Below, piece by piece: positions 34,151 to 43,297 of a DNA stretch of 64,000 nucleotides. The stretch is from contig CAYFFG010000004.1 in assembly GCA_964342355.1 (NCBI GenBank), positions 158,022 through 222,021 on the forward strand. The letters run 5' to 3'. The notes beneath the pieces were generated by a model that worked only from the letters and a program-made list of their open reading frames with translations, made no database searches and had not been told where the DNA came from. The position numbers were made by a program, and so were the translations under genes. The stretch's first letter is position 1; every line of letters starts with the position of its first letter. Source of the stretch: Hirschia sp964342355 (lineage in GTDB: Bacteria > Pseudomonadota > Alphaproteobacteria > Caulobacterales > Hyphomonadaceae).

Positions 34151-35110
34151 TTAAACGTCTTTGTCTTCCACAGACGACACACTGTCTGTGTCTGTCAAAG
34201 AGACGTTTTGAAAGCCTCTGATGCTGGCCTGCATCTTTTGAGCTTTCGCCTGACGCACAGTGGTCCACTCGCGCCCTTGAGGGAAGCGATAGAAAATGTG
34301 CGTACCAATCGTTGTGGTGTGGATCAGGCCCGAGCGCCAGTAAGGCGACACGTAATTTGTGTGATAGTGGGTAGCGCCTTCTGTCAGCGGCTTTTCGCTA
34401 AGGCCCATCATGACATAGCCCGCCACTTCAACCGCACGCGCCCAGGCGTCGCCACGCGGCTTTCTGCTCATGGACCCGTCACACGTAAAGGAGAACTGAC
34501 ACCCAGTTACTCGGTGCGCGCCTTCATACACCACATCACAGATACTGTCCGGATAATGTTCGGACTCAACGCGGTTTTGAATAACCTCAGCCACAGCCAG
34601 CTGTCCTGTCAGGTCTTCGCTACGCGCTTCGTAATAGATCGCTTCAGACAGACAATAGTGCTGAACACGCATCGTCTCAGCGTCTTGCACGGTCTGGCGC
34701 GGCGAAAGATTCGAAAGGATATCTATAAAGGAAGACTCTTCATCGTCAGACGGCGAATACGTCAAGCTTGCCAGCATTGTGTCCGGCGCAGCTGTCGCCG
34801 ACACCTGTTCGCGCCAAGGCTTGGTAATGTCCAACGCAGCAACACCGATCTGCCCGTCCTGAGACTCGCTGATCAACGTGGCAAGTTGAGTGGCCTGAGC
34901 CAGAAAAGCTTCTTCGTCTTTTTGCACACTTGCGTGGTCCGCAACCAGCGGCGCACCGTAAGCGGCGGCGGCAGCGGCGCATGCAATTCCTACCGCGCGC
35001 TGCTGCATTAAACGTTTTTCTTCTGCCGACATCTTAATCAATCCGACAACGACGTTTACAAAAAACGCCAGACAGGTCGAAACGATACGCAATGTCGCTT
35101 TCGAAAACAT
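34151..35110 (-). CDS. SleB-type cell wall hydrolase
   Basis: A 319-residue exported enzyme with an N-terminal hydrophobic segment and an alanine-rich one (near residue 42), then a Hydrolase_2/SleB domain at about residues 165-290: LSEAIYYEARSED with the catalytic Glu, QLAVAEVIQNRVES, GCQFSFTCDG, and ATHYHTNYVSPYW. It cuts peptidoglycan glycan strands. Starts are ambiguous; ATG 35110 is used, but a TTG at 35119 or the ATG at 35032 is possible. A near-perfect CtrA-like box lies upstream at 35207. Its mRNA ends at the hairpin at 34090. Confidence 0.85.
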   Translation of the reverse strand: MFSKATLRIVSTCLAFFVNVVVGLIKMSAEEKRLMQQRAVGIACAAAAAAYGAPLVADHASVQKDEEAFLAQATQLATLISESQDGQIGVAALDITKPWREQVSATAAPDTMLASLTYSPSDDEESSFIDILSNLSPRQTVQDAETMRVQHYCLSEAIYYEARSEDLTGQLAVAEVIQNRVESEHYPDSICDVVYEGAHRVTGCQFSFTCDGSMSRKPRGDAWARAVEVAGYVMMGLSEKPLTEGATHYHTNYVSPYWRSGLIHTTTIGTHIFYRFPQGREWTTVRQAKAQKMQASIRGFQNVSLTDTDSVSSVEDKDV

Positions 35111-35206
35111 TAACAACAAAGAACCCCAGCCTCAGCCTGATAACACTTAAATCGCCGTTACAGGCTTCGATCACTCCCCTAGAAGAACGACCAGCGCGCG
35201 ACGAAT

Positions 35207-35221
35207 TTAATTGTTTGTTAA
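35207..35221. promoter_or_regulatory. CtrA-like box upstream of the SleB-type gene
   Basis: TTAA-TTGTTTG-TTAA, an exact TTAA-N7-TTAA, lies 97 bases upstream of the hydrolase start, within the 430-base gap 35111-35541. No gene is supported in that gap; besides this site it contains the PPDK terminator at 35483. Confidence 0.4.
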
Positions 35222-35482
35222 TCGCGCTTCTGGGCTGAAATAGGGTCAAAACATGAGCGAAGGCAAGGTTTTGACCACATTAATTAAAGGAAAGCGTTAA
35301 ATAAGACACACCGAATACCGTCCCCAAATACGCGAATCCCACTCGTCCGAACAAAGAGTTTTTCAACCGCTTCAATAGGACAAACATTTAATTTTTCAGC
35401 AATAAAGTATTAACGATGATTGATGGCAAACGCGAAATAATGCGCTTAATTTGGCATCTCAATCGGTGCGAAATTGCGGCAT

Positions 35483-35515
35483 AAAAAAAGAGCTGGAAAT
35501 ATTAATTTCCAGCTC
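35483..35515 (-). terminator. Terminator of ppdK
   Basis: GAGCTGGAAA (35490-35499) pairs with TTTCCAGCTC (35506-35515) around a six-base loop. On the minus strand it is followed by seven T. It lies 27 bases after the ppdK stop. Confidence 0.9.
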
Positions 35516-35541
35516 CTAATTCGCTAATTTCGCACGACGCT

Positions 35542-38229
35542 CTATTTTGATTTGAGCGCGGCATGTGCAGCCGCCAAGCGTGCGACCGGCACACGGTAAG
35601 GCGAACAGGATACATAATTCAGGCCCAATGAGTGGCAGAATGCGATGGATGCCGGGTCACCGCCATGCTCGCCACAGATCCCCAGCTTAAGGCCAGGTTT
35701 CGCGCTACGGCCACGCTCAGCGCCGATCTTCACCAGCTCACCGACACCGTCGATGTCGAGTGTCACGAATGGGTCTTTCTCGTAAATGCCCTGCAATTCG
35801 TATTCGCCAAGGAAGCGCGCAGCATCGTCACGGCTGATGCCCAGCGCTGTCTGCGTCAGGTCGTTTGTGCCAAAGGAGAAGAACTCAGCTTCTTCTGCGA
35901 TATCCGCCGCACGGATGGCCGCACGTGGCAGCTCGATCATTGTTCCAACCAAATAGTCGATCTTCGTGCCCTGCTCTGAGAAAACAGCTTCTGCAATGTT
36001 CACAATGCGCTGACGCATCAAAGACAGCTCTTTGCGGGTCGCAACCAGCGGCACCATGACTTCAGGCACAGGGTTCACGCCAGTTTCTTTCGCCACAGCT
36101 ACTGCCGCCTCAAAGATTGCGCGCGCCTGCATTTCGTAGATTTCCGGGTAAGTCACACCCAAACGACAGCCACGGTGGCCCAACATTGGGTTACTTTCGT
36201 GAAGTTCGCCAGCGCGGGCTTTGAGCGTTTCCACGTCAACTCCAGCCCCTTCCGCCACTTCCTGCATCTCTTCTTCAGAGTGTGGCAGGAATTCATGAAG
36301 CGGCGGGTCAAGCAAACGAATGTTGCATGGACGGTCGCCCATCAGACGGAAGATTTCTTCAAAGTCTGAACGCTGCATTGGCAACAGCTTGTCCAGCGCC
36401 TGTTGGCGGCCCTTTTTATCAGAAGACAGGATCATCGCACGCACAACCGGGATACGGTCAGCATCAAAGAACATGTGCTCTGTCCGGCAAAGGCCAATAC
36501 CTTCGGCGCCAAAGTTACGCGCTGTTTCAACGTCTTTTGGTGTTTCGGCATTTGTACGCACAGACAGTGTGCGGGCATTATCCGCCCAGTCCATGATATC
36601 AGCAAAATCACCGGAAAGGTCCGGCTCGATCATTTTGACTTCGCCTTTAAAGACTTCGCCTGTCGCGCCATCCACGGTGACAATGTCGCCGCGCTTCAGT
36701 GTGTTGCCAGCAACAGAGACTTCGCCCAGTTCGCCGTTGATACGCAAAGAGCCCGCACCACACACACAAGGACGACCCATGCCGCGCGCCACAACAGCAG
36801 CATGGCTTGTCATGCCGCCGCGCGCCGTCACAATCGCTTTAGCTGCGTGCATGCCGTGAATGTCTTCTGGGCTTGTTTCTACCCGCACCAGAATAACAGC
36901 TTCGCCTTTAGCGGCTTCATCAGCTGCTTCGTCAGAATCAAAGACAATCTTACCGATCGCAGCGCCAGGGCTGGCTGGCAGGCCTTTGACAAAGACGCGG
37001 CCTTCGCTGGTTGCAACCTTCTTGGCGGCCTGGTCGATCGTCGGGTGCAGCAACTGGTCCAGTTGGGCCGGCTCAAGGCGCAGCACAGCTTCTTCTTCTG
37101 AGATCAGACCTTCTTTTTGCATGTCCACCGCAAGCTTCAGCGCTGCTGGCGCTGTACGCTTACCGTTACGGGTTTGCAGCATGTAAAGCGTGCCTTGCTC
37201 GACCGTAAACTCGATGTCCTGCATGTCGCGGTAGTGTTTTTCGAGTGTCTCAGAGACCTCGATCAGCTGCTTGTAGACCTCAGGCATCGCCGTTTCGAGC
37301 GGCGCATCATCAGACCCCATCTTTTCAGCGCGTGCTTTAGAGATCGGAGCCGGCGTGCGAATGCCCGCCACTACGTCTTCACCTTGTGCGTTGATCAGGT
37401 ATTCGCCATAGAACAGATTTTCACCAGTCCCCGGGTCACGGGTAAAGGCCACACCGGTTGCAGATGTGTCACCCATATTACCAAACACCATGGACTGAAC
37501 GTTCACAGCCGTTCCCCAGGATGCTGGGATGTCATTGTGCTTGCGATAGAAAATCGCGCGGTCATTCATCCAGGACCCGAAGACAGCGCCAATCGCGCCC
37601 CATAGCTGGGCTTTCGGGTCTTCCGGGAATTCTTCGCCGCTATTGTGCTTTTTCACAGCGTCTTTGTATTTGACGATGACTTGCTGCCAGTCGTCAGCGG
37701 ACAATTCCGTGTCCAGCGTGAAATCGTTGAAGTCTTTGAACTCGTCCAGGATTTCTTCAAAATGGTGATGGTCGATGCCCAAAACCACGTTAGAATACAT
37801 CTGGATGAAACGGCGATAGCTATCAAAAGCAAAACGACGGTCGCCAGACAGCTTTGCAAGACCTTCAGCTGTTTCAGCGTTCAAGCCAAGGTTCAAAACC
37901 GTGTCCATCATGCCCGGCATGGACGCACGCGCCCCTGAGCGCACAGACACCAGAAGCGGGTTTTCAGACGAACCAAATTTCTTTCCGGCTTTTTCTTCCA
38001 GAGCCGCAAGAGATGTTTCCACCTGAGCCGTCAGATCGTCAGGGTATTTGCGGCCAAGGTCATAAAAGGCCGTACAAACTTCGGTCGTGATCGTAAAACC
38101 GGGAGGAACCGGCAAACCCAGACTGGCCATTTCAGCCAGGTTAGCGCCTTTGCCGCCCAAAAGGTTCTTCATGCTGGCGTCGCCGTCTGACGAACCGCCC
38201 CCGAAGTCATAAACCCATTTTGTGCTCAT
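35542..38229 (-). CDS. ppdK: Pyruvate, phosphate dikinase
   Basis: An 895-residue PPDK that interconverts pyruvate, ATP and Pi with PEP, AMP and PPi, at the glycolysis/gluconeogenesis node. The N-terminal ATP-grasp domain shows GGKGANLAEMASLGLPVPPG and SVRSGARASMPGMMDTVLN (parts). The central phosphohistidine is in GGMTSHAAVVARGMG. The C-terminal PEP-binding barrel shows GLCRTEHMFF, RHGC-like LGHRGCRLGVTYPE, TNDLTQTALG and CGEHGGDP. Length is standard for bacterial PPDK. GAGGGAC precedes the ATG. Downstream of glyS and glyQ on the same strand, as in many Alphaproteobacteria. Confidence 0.97.
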   Translation of the reverse strand: MSTKWVYDFGGGSSDGDASMKNLLGGKGANLAEMASLGLPVPPGFTITTEVCTAFYDLGRKYPDDLTAQVETSLAALEEKAGKKFGSSENPLLVSVRSGARASMPGMMDTVLNLGLNAETAEGLAKLSGDRRFAFDSYRRFIQMYSNVVLGIDHHHFEEILDEFKDFNDFTLDTELSADDWQQVIVKYKDAVKKHNSGEEFPEDPKAQLWGAIGAVFGSWMNDRAIFYRKHNDIPASWGTAVNVQSMVFGNMGDTSATGVAFTRDPGTGENLFYGEYLINAQGEDVVAGIRTPAPISKARAEKMGSDDAPLETAMPEVYKQLIEVSETLEKHYRDMQDIEFTVEQGTLYMLQTRNGKRTAPAALKLAVDMQKEGLISEEEAVLRLEPAQLDQLLHPTIDQAAKKVATSEGRVFVKGLPASPGAAIGKIVFDSDEAADEAAKGEAVILVRVETSPEDIHGMHAAKAIVTARGGMTSHAAVVARGMGRPCVCGAGSLRINGELGEVSVAGNTLKRGDIVTVDGATGEVFKGEVKMIEPDLSGDFADIMDWADNARTLSVRTNAETPKDVETARNFGAEGIGLCRTEHMFFDADRIPVVRAMILSSDKKGRQQALDKLLPMQRSDFEEIFRLMGDRPCNIRLLDPPLHEFLPHSEEEMQEVAEGAGVDVETLKARAGELHESNPMLGHRGCRLGVTYPEIYEMQARAIFEAAVAVAKETGVNPVPEVMVPLVATRKELSLMRQRIVNIAEAVFSEQGTKIDYLVGTMIELPRAAIRAADIAEEAEFFSFGTNDLTQTALGISRDDAARFLGEYELQGIYEKDPFVTLDIDGVGELVKIGAERGRSAKPGLKLGICGEHGGDPASIAFCHSLGLNYVSCSPYRVPVARLAAAHAALKSK

Positions 38230-38267
38230 ATGTCCCTCGACCCTGTTTAGAGGTTTGTATCTTCTAT

Positions 38268-40496
38268 CTAGCCTTCGATTTTCGAAAAGTCTGCTACGCG
38301 GCCCATCACATCGCGGATCTGCGCGAGCAGATTTAAACGATTTACGCGTGTGTTTGCGTCGTCGGCATTGACCATGACATCGTCAAAGAATGTGTCCACT
38401 GGCGCGCGGAGCTGGCTAAGCGCTGTCATGGCTTTTTCGAAATCCTCTTGATCTAACGCGGCAACCGCATCTTTTGTTACCTGTTGCAGACCAGCGTGCA
38501 AATTGCGTTCCGCATCGTCAACCAGCAGGTCAGATTTCACGTCGCCTGCATAGCTGGTTTTGTCTTTCTTCTCTTCGATGGAAAGAATGTTCACCGCGCG
38601 CTTGTACCCCGCGAGCAGGTTCGCGCCGTCTTCCGTCGCCAGGAACTGCGTCAACGCCTCCACGCGTTTTACAATCAGCACAAGGTCATCCTCACCTAAC
38701 TCGAACACAGCGTCGATAAGGTCATGCCGCTTGCCCTGGTCGCGAAGGTAGACTTTCAGGCGGTCGGCGAAGAATGAGAGGAGGTCGGTGGTATGAAAAA
38801 ACTTGTGCGCCGAACCAGAGCCAAACTGGAATCCTGCCTTGTTCCAAATCCGCTGAGCCTTTGCTCGGCGATCTTTGAGATAAGCAGTTGAGGCAATCAA
38901 ATCCCCATTTGCATTGATGAAATTTGCGACCCTTTCATCACTCATCGCAGAAGAACTGGGGGGCCATGACATTGGCAAAACCTCGAGCGCCCAATGCTCT
39001 TCAGCGATATGATTCATTCCCAACCGCACCCCATTTTCCAACACAAGCCGGATCACGCCGAGCGCGGCGCGGCGCAGCGCATAAGGGTCTTTCGAGCCCG
39101 TGGGCTTTTCATCAATCGCCCAAAAGCCCACCAGTGTGTCTAACTTGTCCGCCAGCGCCACAGCCACAGCGGTCGGTTCAGTTGGCACCTCATCCGACGG
39201 CCCTTTGGGCTTGTAGTGGTCGCGGATCGCGTCTGCGATGTTGGCCGGGCGCTTTTCTTCCAGCGCATAATAGCGCCCCATCACGCCTTCCAGCTCTGTG
39301 AATTCAAACACCATCTCAGAGACAAGATCACATTTGGAAAGTTTCGCCGCCAGCTTTGCGTCATCAACTTGCGCGCCCACGGTTTCCGCCAGTCCGCCTG
39401 CCAGCGCAATCACGCGCTGAGCTTTATCTTTCACAGTGCCCAGCTTTTCGTGGAAAGTGATCGCGCCCAACTTGTCAAAATTGTCTTCCAGCGGGCGCGC
39501 TTTGTCATTTTCCCAGAAGAAAACTGCATCCGACAAACGCGCGGACAAAACCTTGGAGTTACCCGCCGCAATCGCTTGTCCGCCATCTTGAGCCTTCAAG
39601 TTCGCTACGACGACGAATTTTGGCGCCAGTTTCCCGGTCTTGGGATCGCGCACAGCGAAGTACTTTTGGTGCACACGCATTGAAAGGCGGATCACCTCTG
39701 GCGGCAGCGATAGGAATTTAGGGTCCATATCGCCCATGATGACGACTGGATATTCTGCAAGGCCGGTGACTTCCTCTAAAAGGCCAATATCCTCTACCAG
39801 CTCCAACCCTTGAGCTTCACATAAGGTCTTTGCGTCCTGTGCGATGATTTCCTTGCGCTCTTCTCGGTCAAGAACAACAAAACCCTTGTTTTTCAAGACA
39901 TCGGAATAATCATCCCAGCGACGCACTTTAAACGGGCCAGACCCCATGACACGGTGCCCCTGTGTCACGTCATCGGCTTTAATGCCATCAATTTCAAGAT
40001 CAACAACTTCGCCGTCAAACGTGCACAAAATCCGCTGCAATGGGCGCACCCAGCGCAGATCGCCTTCTCCCCAACGCATGGATTTTGGCCAGTGGAAATT
40101 GCGGATAATGTCCGGCAGGATTTCAGCCACGACATCGGTTGTTTTACGGCCTTCTTTTTCGATGATGGCGACGTAAAACTGACCTTTTTTATCTTCCCGA
40201 ACTTCAGCTTCTTCGATTGAGGAAAGGCCCGCGCCGCGCATAAAGCCTTCAATGGCTTTGTCCGGCGCGCCAACTTTGGGGCCTTTTCGCTCTTCGCGCA
40301 CGTCAGCTGATTTTTCAGGCAAACCTTCAACGACGACTGTCAGACGCCGCGGACCAGAAAACGCCTTCAGTCCCTCAGGCAACAATCCGGCTTCGGTTAG
40401 CTTGTCCATCAGCGCTTTTTCCAGATCAGCTTGCGCCTTGACCTGCATGCGAGCGGGAATTTCCTCGGTCAGAAGTTCAATGAGGAGTTGGGGCAT
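38268..40496 (-). CDS. glyS: Glycine-tRNA ligase beta subunit
   Basis: A 742-residue GlyS, the beta subunit of the bacterial alpha2beta2 glycyl-tRNA synthetase, which binds tRNA. LLIELLTEEIPARMQ is the typical N-terminus; RGAGL, the RVHQKYFAVRD stretch and ADKLDTLVGFWAID (HD-like core) are family hallmarks, and the DALR-like anticodon part lies near the end. Follows a small hypothetical gene and glyQ, and precedes ppdK by 38 bases. Confidence 0.97.
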   Translation of the reverse strand: MPQLLIELLTEEIPARMQVKAQADLEKALMDKLTEAGLLPEGLKAFSGPRRLTVVVEGLPEKSADVREERKGPKVGAPDKAIEGFMRGAGLSSIEEAEVREDKKGQFYVAIIEKEGRKTTDVVAEILPDIIRNFHWPKSMRWGEGDLRWVRPLQRILCTFDGEVVDLEIDGIKADDVTQGHRVMGSGPFKVRRWDDYSDVLKNKGFVVLDREERKEIIAQDAKTLCEAQGLELVEDIGLLEEVTGLAEYPVVIMGDMDPKFLSLPPEVIRLSMRVHQKYFAVRDPKTGKLAPKFVVVANLKAQDGGQAIAAGNSKVLSARLSDAVFFWENDKARPLEDNFDKLGAITFHEKLGTVKDKAQRVIALAGGLAETVGAQVDDAKLAAKLSKCDLVSEMVFEFTELEGVMGRYYALEEKRPANIADAIRDHYKPKGPSDEVPTEPTAVAVALADKLDTLVGFWAIDEKPTGSKDPYALRRAALGVIRLVLENGVRLGMNHIAEEHWALEVLPMSWPPSSSAMSDERVANFINANGDLIASTAYLKDRRAKAQRIWNKAGFQFGSGSAHKFFHTTDLLSFFADRLKVYLRDQGKRHDLIDAVFELGEDDLVLIVKRVEALTQFLATEDGANLLAGYKRAVNILSIEEKKDKTSYAGDVKSDLLVDDAERNLHAGLQQVTKDAVAALDQEDFEKAMTALSQLRAPVDTFFDDVMVNADDANTRVNRLNLLAQIRDVMGRVADFSKIEG

Positions 40497-40544
40497 GAAT
40501 AGTATTGCCTGTTGCGTTCTGTGTTCTTGGTGCGGCGATGAAAG

Positions 40545-41033
40545 TTAGCGGCTGACGCTGACTGACACCGTGCGAATGTTGAAAGTAGTTTCTGGTTGGT
40601 CCTTACGCCCAGTCTCTTCGGTGATCAGCGCGTCAAGGTCGGCTCCGATGTCAGCGCGAAACCCAAGTTCCACGCCAGGTCCAGTGCGAACTGTTTCGAT
40701 AAGGCCCTGCATCGCGGATGGCGGCACGTTCACATATGCCAACAGAAAAGGTTGAACGTCCAATTCCTTTGGGAAGGTAAAAACACCCACCGGGCCGTCT
40801 GATTTTTCAATCGGTTGAAACTCAACGCGCCCGGAACAGATACGCTGGGGATTTAGCGCGCCCGGCACTTTGCGCTGAAAGATCTCACCAAATAGCGACA
40901 AGCACATACGCGCGCCTTCGCCAAATGCGAGCGCTTCTGTCACCTGGAGCGAGCGGAAGGTAAAAACGCTTGGGTTAACGCCTGCTTTCTGATCAGCAGT
41001 TTCAGGCAGCAGCATGGGCATTTTGTCAGACAT
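40545..41033 (-). CDS. Unknown protein between glyQ and glyS
   Basis: A 162-residue soluble protein, not recognised. It has no signal peptide or membrane segment; ILAYVNVP-like LLAYVNVPPSAMQGL and GFRADIGADLDALITEETG are notable. It sits exactly between the two subunit genes of glycyl-tRNA synthetase (14 bases after glyQ, 48 before glyS) and would be co-transcribed with them. Confidence 0.7.
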   Translation of the reverse strand: MSDKMPMLLPETADQKAGVNPSVFTFRSLQVTEALAFGEGARMCLSLFGEIFQRKVPGALNPQRICSGRVEFQPIEKSDGPVGVFTFPKELDVQPFLLAYVNVPPSAMQGLIETVRTGPGVELGFRADIGADLDALITEETGRKDQPETTFNIRTVSVSVSR

Positions 41034-41047
41034 AAAACAACCCTTCT

Positions 41048-41974
41048 CTATGCGTCTTCTTTTTGGCTTTCAGCCCAGGCTTGCGCCGCGCCTTTAGCCA
41101 TGTCGCGGACGCGGCCGATAAAACTTTGACGCTCAGTCGGCGAAATCACGCCGCGCGCATCCAGAAGGTTGAACAGATGAGACGCCTTCAGCGCTTGCTC
41201 ATAGGCTGGCAACGGCAGTGGCTTTTCTAGCCCCAGCAAGTGCTTGGATTGTTTTTCGCAGTCTTTAAACCAACCCAACATCGCTTCTGTGTCAGCGTGT
41301 TCAAAGTTAAACGCAGATTGCTGGCGCTCATTTTCCAGAAACACGTCACCATAGCTCAGCGGTGTTGGGCTATCAGGGTCATTGTATGGCAGATCATATA
41401 CGTTATCGACGCTGAATACGTACATTGCGAGCCGCTCAAGACCATAAGTCAGTTCACCAGAGACCGGACGCACATCTAGCCCGCCAACTTGTTGGAAATA
41501 AGTGAACTGTGACACTTCCATACCGTCACACCACACTTCCCAGCCAAGGCCCCAGGCCCCCACTGTCGGGTTCTCCCAGTCATCTTCAACAAAGCGGATA
41601 TCGTGCACTGTGGGATCCAGACCGATTGCGTTGAGGCTCTCCAGGTACCAGTCCTGAATTTCAGGCGGATTGGGCTTTAAGATCACCTGGAACTGGTAAT
41701 AGTGCTGCAGTCGATTGGGGTTCTCGCCATAGCGTCCATCAGTTGGACGCCTGGATGGCTGAATATACGCCACATTCCACGGTTTCGGCCCCAGCGCACG
41801 CAAGGTTGTCGCCGGGTGCAAAGTCCCCGCGCCAACTTCCATATCGTAAGGCTGCAGAATTGCGCACCCTTTTGACGCCCAGAAAGTCTGGAGCCTCAGG
41901 ATAAGCTCCTGAAACGAACGTGGTTTGCCAACAAAATTTGCTGACGCTTCATTATGTGACTGCGAACCGGACAT
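41048..41974 (-). CDS. glyQ: Glycine-tRNA ligase alpha subunit
   Basis: A 308-residue GlyQ, the catalytic subunit that activates glycine. Class II motifs are visible: FWASKGCAILQPYDMEVGAG, RRPTDGRYGENPNRLQHYYQ, LEVWCDGMEVSQFTYFQQ (the run WCDGMEVSQFTYFQQVGG) and PVSGELTYGLERLAMY. First gene of glyQ-unknown-glyS. Initiates at ATG 41974; the next 77 bases upstream are A/T-rich and lie before the hydrolase gene. Confidence 0.97.
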   Translation of the reverse strand: MSGSQSHNEASANFVGKPRSFQELILRLQTFWASKGCAILQPYDMEVGAGTLHPATTLRALGPKPWNVAYIQPSRRPTDGRYGENPNRLQHYYQFQVILKPNPPEIQDWYLESLNAIGLDPTVHDIRFVEDDWENPTVGAWGLGWEVWCDGMEVSQFTYFQQVGGLDVRPVSGELTYGLERLAMYVFSVDNVYDLPYNDPDSPTPLSYGDVFLENERQQSAFNFEHADTEAMLGWFKDCEKQSKHLLGLEKPLPLPAYEQALKASHLFNLLDARGVISPTERQSFIGRVRDMAKGAAQAWAESQKEDA

Positions 41975-42069
41975 TAAAAATTCCCATAAATCGCGCGGAC
42001 GCTACTCGTCTCACGCGCTGCAATCAAGTCGCAAGATAGTGGCAAATGCGCCTATCGGTAATGTTTGCG

Positions 42070-42666
42070 CTAAAGCGTCTTCATAAACAGTGCAAAAGCG
42101 GTGAGACCTTCCGGCCAGGGGCCCTGTCCGCTGGCTTCGTTTATGTGAGCCGCATCACCTGCGTCAATGACAGTTGCCCCCCATGCAGCGGCAAATTCGC
42201 TTGCGCGCTCGAATGTACAAAACGGGTCAGTACGGCTAGCGACTAACTGCGTTGGAAATGGCATTTTCTGTCTCGGGATCGGCGCAAAGTCGTGGTCATC
42301 AAATCCGGGAATCAATCCTTCACGCTCCCAGTCAGAAGGCGTTACCAGAAAAGCGCCTTTAACTTTGCCAGTATCCATGCGCCCGATTGCATGTGCGATA
42401 GCGATTACACCAAGCGAATGACCGACCAACACGACCGGTCTCGTCGCGTTTTCGATTGCCAAAGCGATATCAGCCACCCAGTCGTCTTTTTTAGGCGAAA
42501 TCACATCAGCATGGTCTATCATTTGCGCTGTCGTCATCTGCCGGGCCCAACGACGTTGCCAGTGATTATCTGTGCGCTCGCCATAGCCTGGAGAAATCAG
42601 AATGTCTGCTTCGGCAATTTTCACAATGCGCTCCTGAACCAATTGATCCGGGCTGCATAGCTTCAT
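42070..42666 (-). CDS. Alpha/beta hydrolase (RBBP9/YdeN family)
   Basis: A 198-residue serine hydrolase of the RBBP9/YdeN type. The nucleophile elbow is VLVGHSLGVIAIAH, with Ser near residue 87; ISPGYGERTDNHWQRRW is the N-terminal family block, and the catalytic His is in INEASGQGPWPEG or nearby AAHINEASG, following an Asp in SRTDPFCTF. Substrate unknown. No strong ribosome site. It lies between glyQ and a bidirectional terminator. Confidence 0.85.
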   Translation of the reverse strand: MKLCSPDQLVQERIVKIAEADILISPGYGERTDNHWQRRWARQMTTAQMIDHADVISPKKDDWVADIALAIENATRPVVLVGHSLGVIAIAHAIGRMDTGKVKGAFLVTPSDWEREGLIPGFDDHDFAPIPRQKMPFPTQLVASRTDPFCTFERASEFAAAWGATVIDAGDAAHINEASGQGPWPEGLTAFALFMKTL

Positions 42667-42680
42667 CCGAAAGAAGAATC

Positions 42681-42719
42681 AAAAAAGCGCCGGAGGTGAA
42701 AACCTCACAGCGCTTTTTT
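42681..42719 (-). terminator. Terminator between the hydrolase and a mini membrane protein gene
   Basis: AAAAAAGCGC (42681-42690) pairs with GCGCTTTTTT (42710-42719), and GAGGT pairs with ACCTC inside. Both strands carry a T-run, so it can act in either direction. It ends the mini gene at 42745 on the minus strand. Confidence 0.85.
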
Positions 42720-42744
42720 GAACTCTACAAAACTTTTAAACGGT

Positions 42745-42852
42745 CTAGTCGTTTTTCTTGAGCAACGACGCAGGGTCGAAGCGATAAGCGAAATACACAC
42801 CAGCGCTAAGTGCTGCCAGAATGTATATGAGCGTTTGTGTGCTTTGTTCCAT
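42745..42852 (-). CDS. Mini membrane protein, 35 residues
   Basis: An ORF too short for routine calling: ATG 42852, TAG 42745, 35 residues. MEQSTQTL is followed by one membrane helix (about 8-24, IYILAALSAGVYFAY) and a basic end LLKKND. It is bracketed by a CtrA-like site 25 bases upstream of the ATG and by the strong terminator at 42681, and both support it as a real gene. No homologue recognised. Confidence 0.55.
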   Translation of the reverse strand: MEQSTQTLIYILAALSAGVYFAYRFDPASLLKKND

Positions 42853-42876
42853 AACAGTTAAATTGCTCTGTTTTTG

Positions 42877-42892
42877 TTAAATTGACCTTAAC
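42877..42892. promoter_or_regulatory. CtrA-like box upstream of the 35-residue ORF
   Basis: TTAA-ATTGACC-TTAAC, an exact match to the CtrA consensus TTAA-N7-TTAAC, lies 25 bases before the mini ORF start. The rest of the 277-base gap 42853-43129 has no gene I can support. Confidence 0.45.
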
Positions 42893-43129
42893 GCAACTCA
42901 CGGGACCAACCCGTGTTTCTGTGCATAAAAATCTACTGAAAAAACAAGAATGAGCCGATAAACAGACTTTCTTGTTCACTTGAAAGACAGAAACAGAATA
43001 TGCCGAACGTACCGCAATTTGCGATGAAATCATAATGTTTCATGCACGCAGCTTTGTAAGTTCGACAGAATCGATTGATCCGCCCACCAAGGATTGGGGC
43101 GCGGTGGGTAACCAGATTGAGTGATTGTG

Positions 43130-43294
43130 TCAATCGTCTTTAGACTGACGATGATCTTTTATGGAACGAACATTGTTCGATCCATCGCCTTTATCGTCCA
43201 GATCATCATCCGGTTTCTTTTTGAAAAAAAATGGCGCGAGAAAAGCGGCAATAAGGGCGATGACAATCGCAAAGAAAATAAGGCGGCCTACCAT
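43130..43294 (-). CDS. Mini membrane protein, 54 residues
   Basis: ATG 43294, TGA 43130, 54 residues. MVGRLIFFAIVIALIAAFLA gives one N-terminal helix (about 4-22), followed by FFFKKK and a highly charged Asp/Lys tail. The ATG lies three bases after the end of the methyltransferase gene on the same strand, preceded by GGAGA inside it, so it is likely translated from the same mRNA. Not recognised. Confidence 0.6.
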   Translation of the reverse strand: MVGRLIFFAIVIALIAAFLAPFFFKKKPDDDLDDKGDGSNNVRSIKDHRQSKDD

Positions 43295-43297
43295 TTT

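Noticed and set aside
34130..35011. Plus-strand 293-residue ORF over the SleB-type gene
   Set aside because: Antisense shadow; the minus strand shows clear hydrolase motifs.
35250..35300. Fifteen-codon ORF beginning ATGAGCGAAGGC that might be a leader peptide
   Set aside because: No ribosome site and no following gene on that strand.
36403..37101. Plus-strand ORFs over ppdK
   Set aside because: Cys/Arg/His-rich nonsense compositions typical of antisense reading; PPDK is unambiguous.
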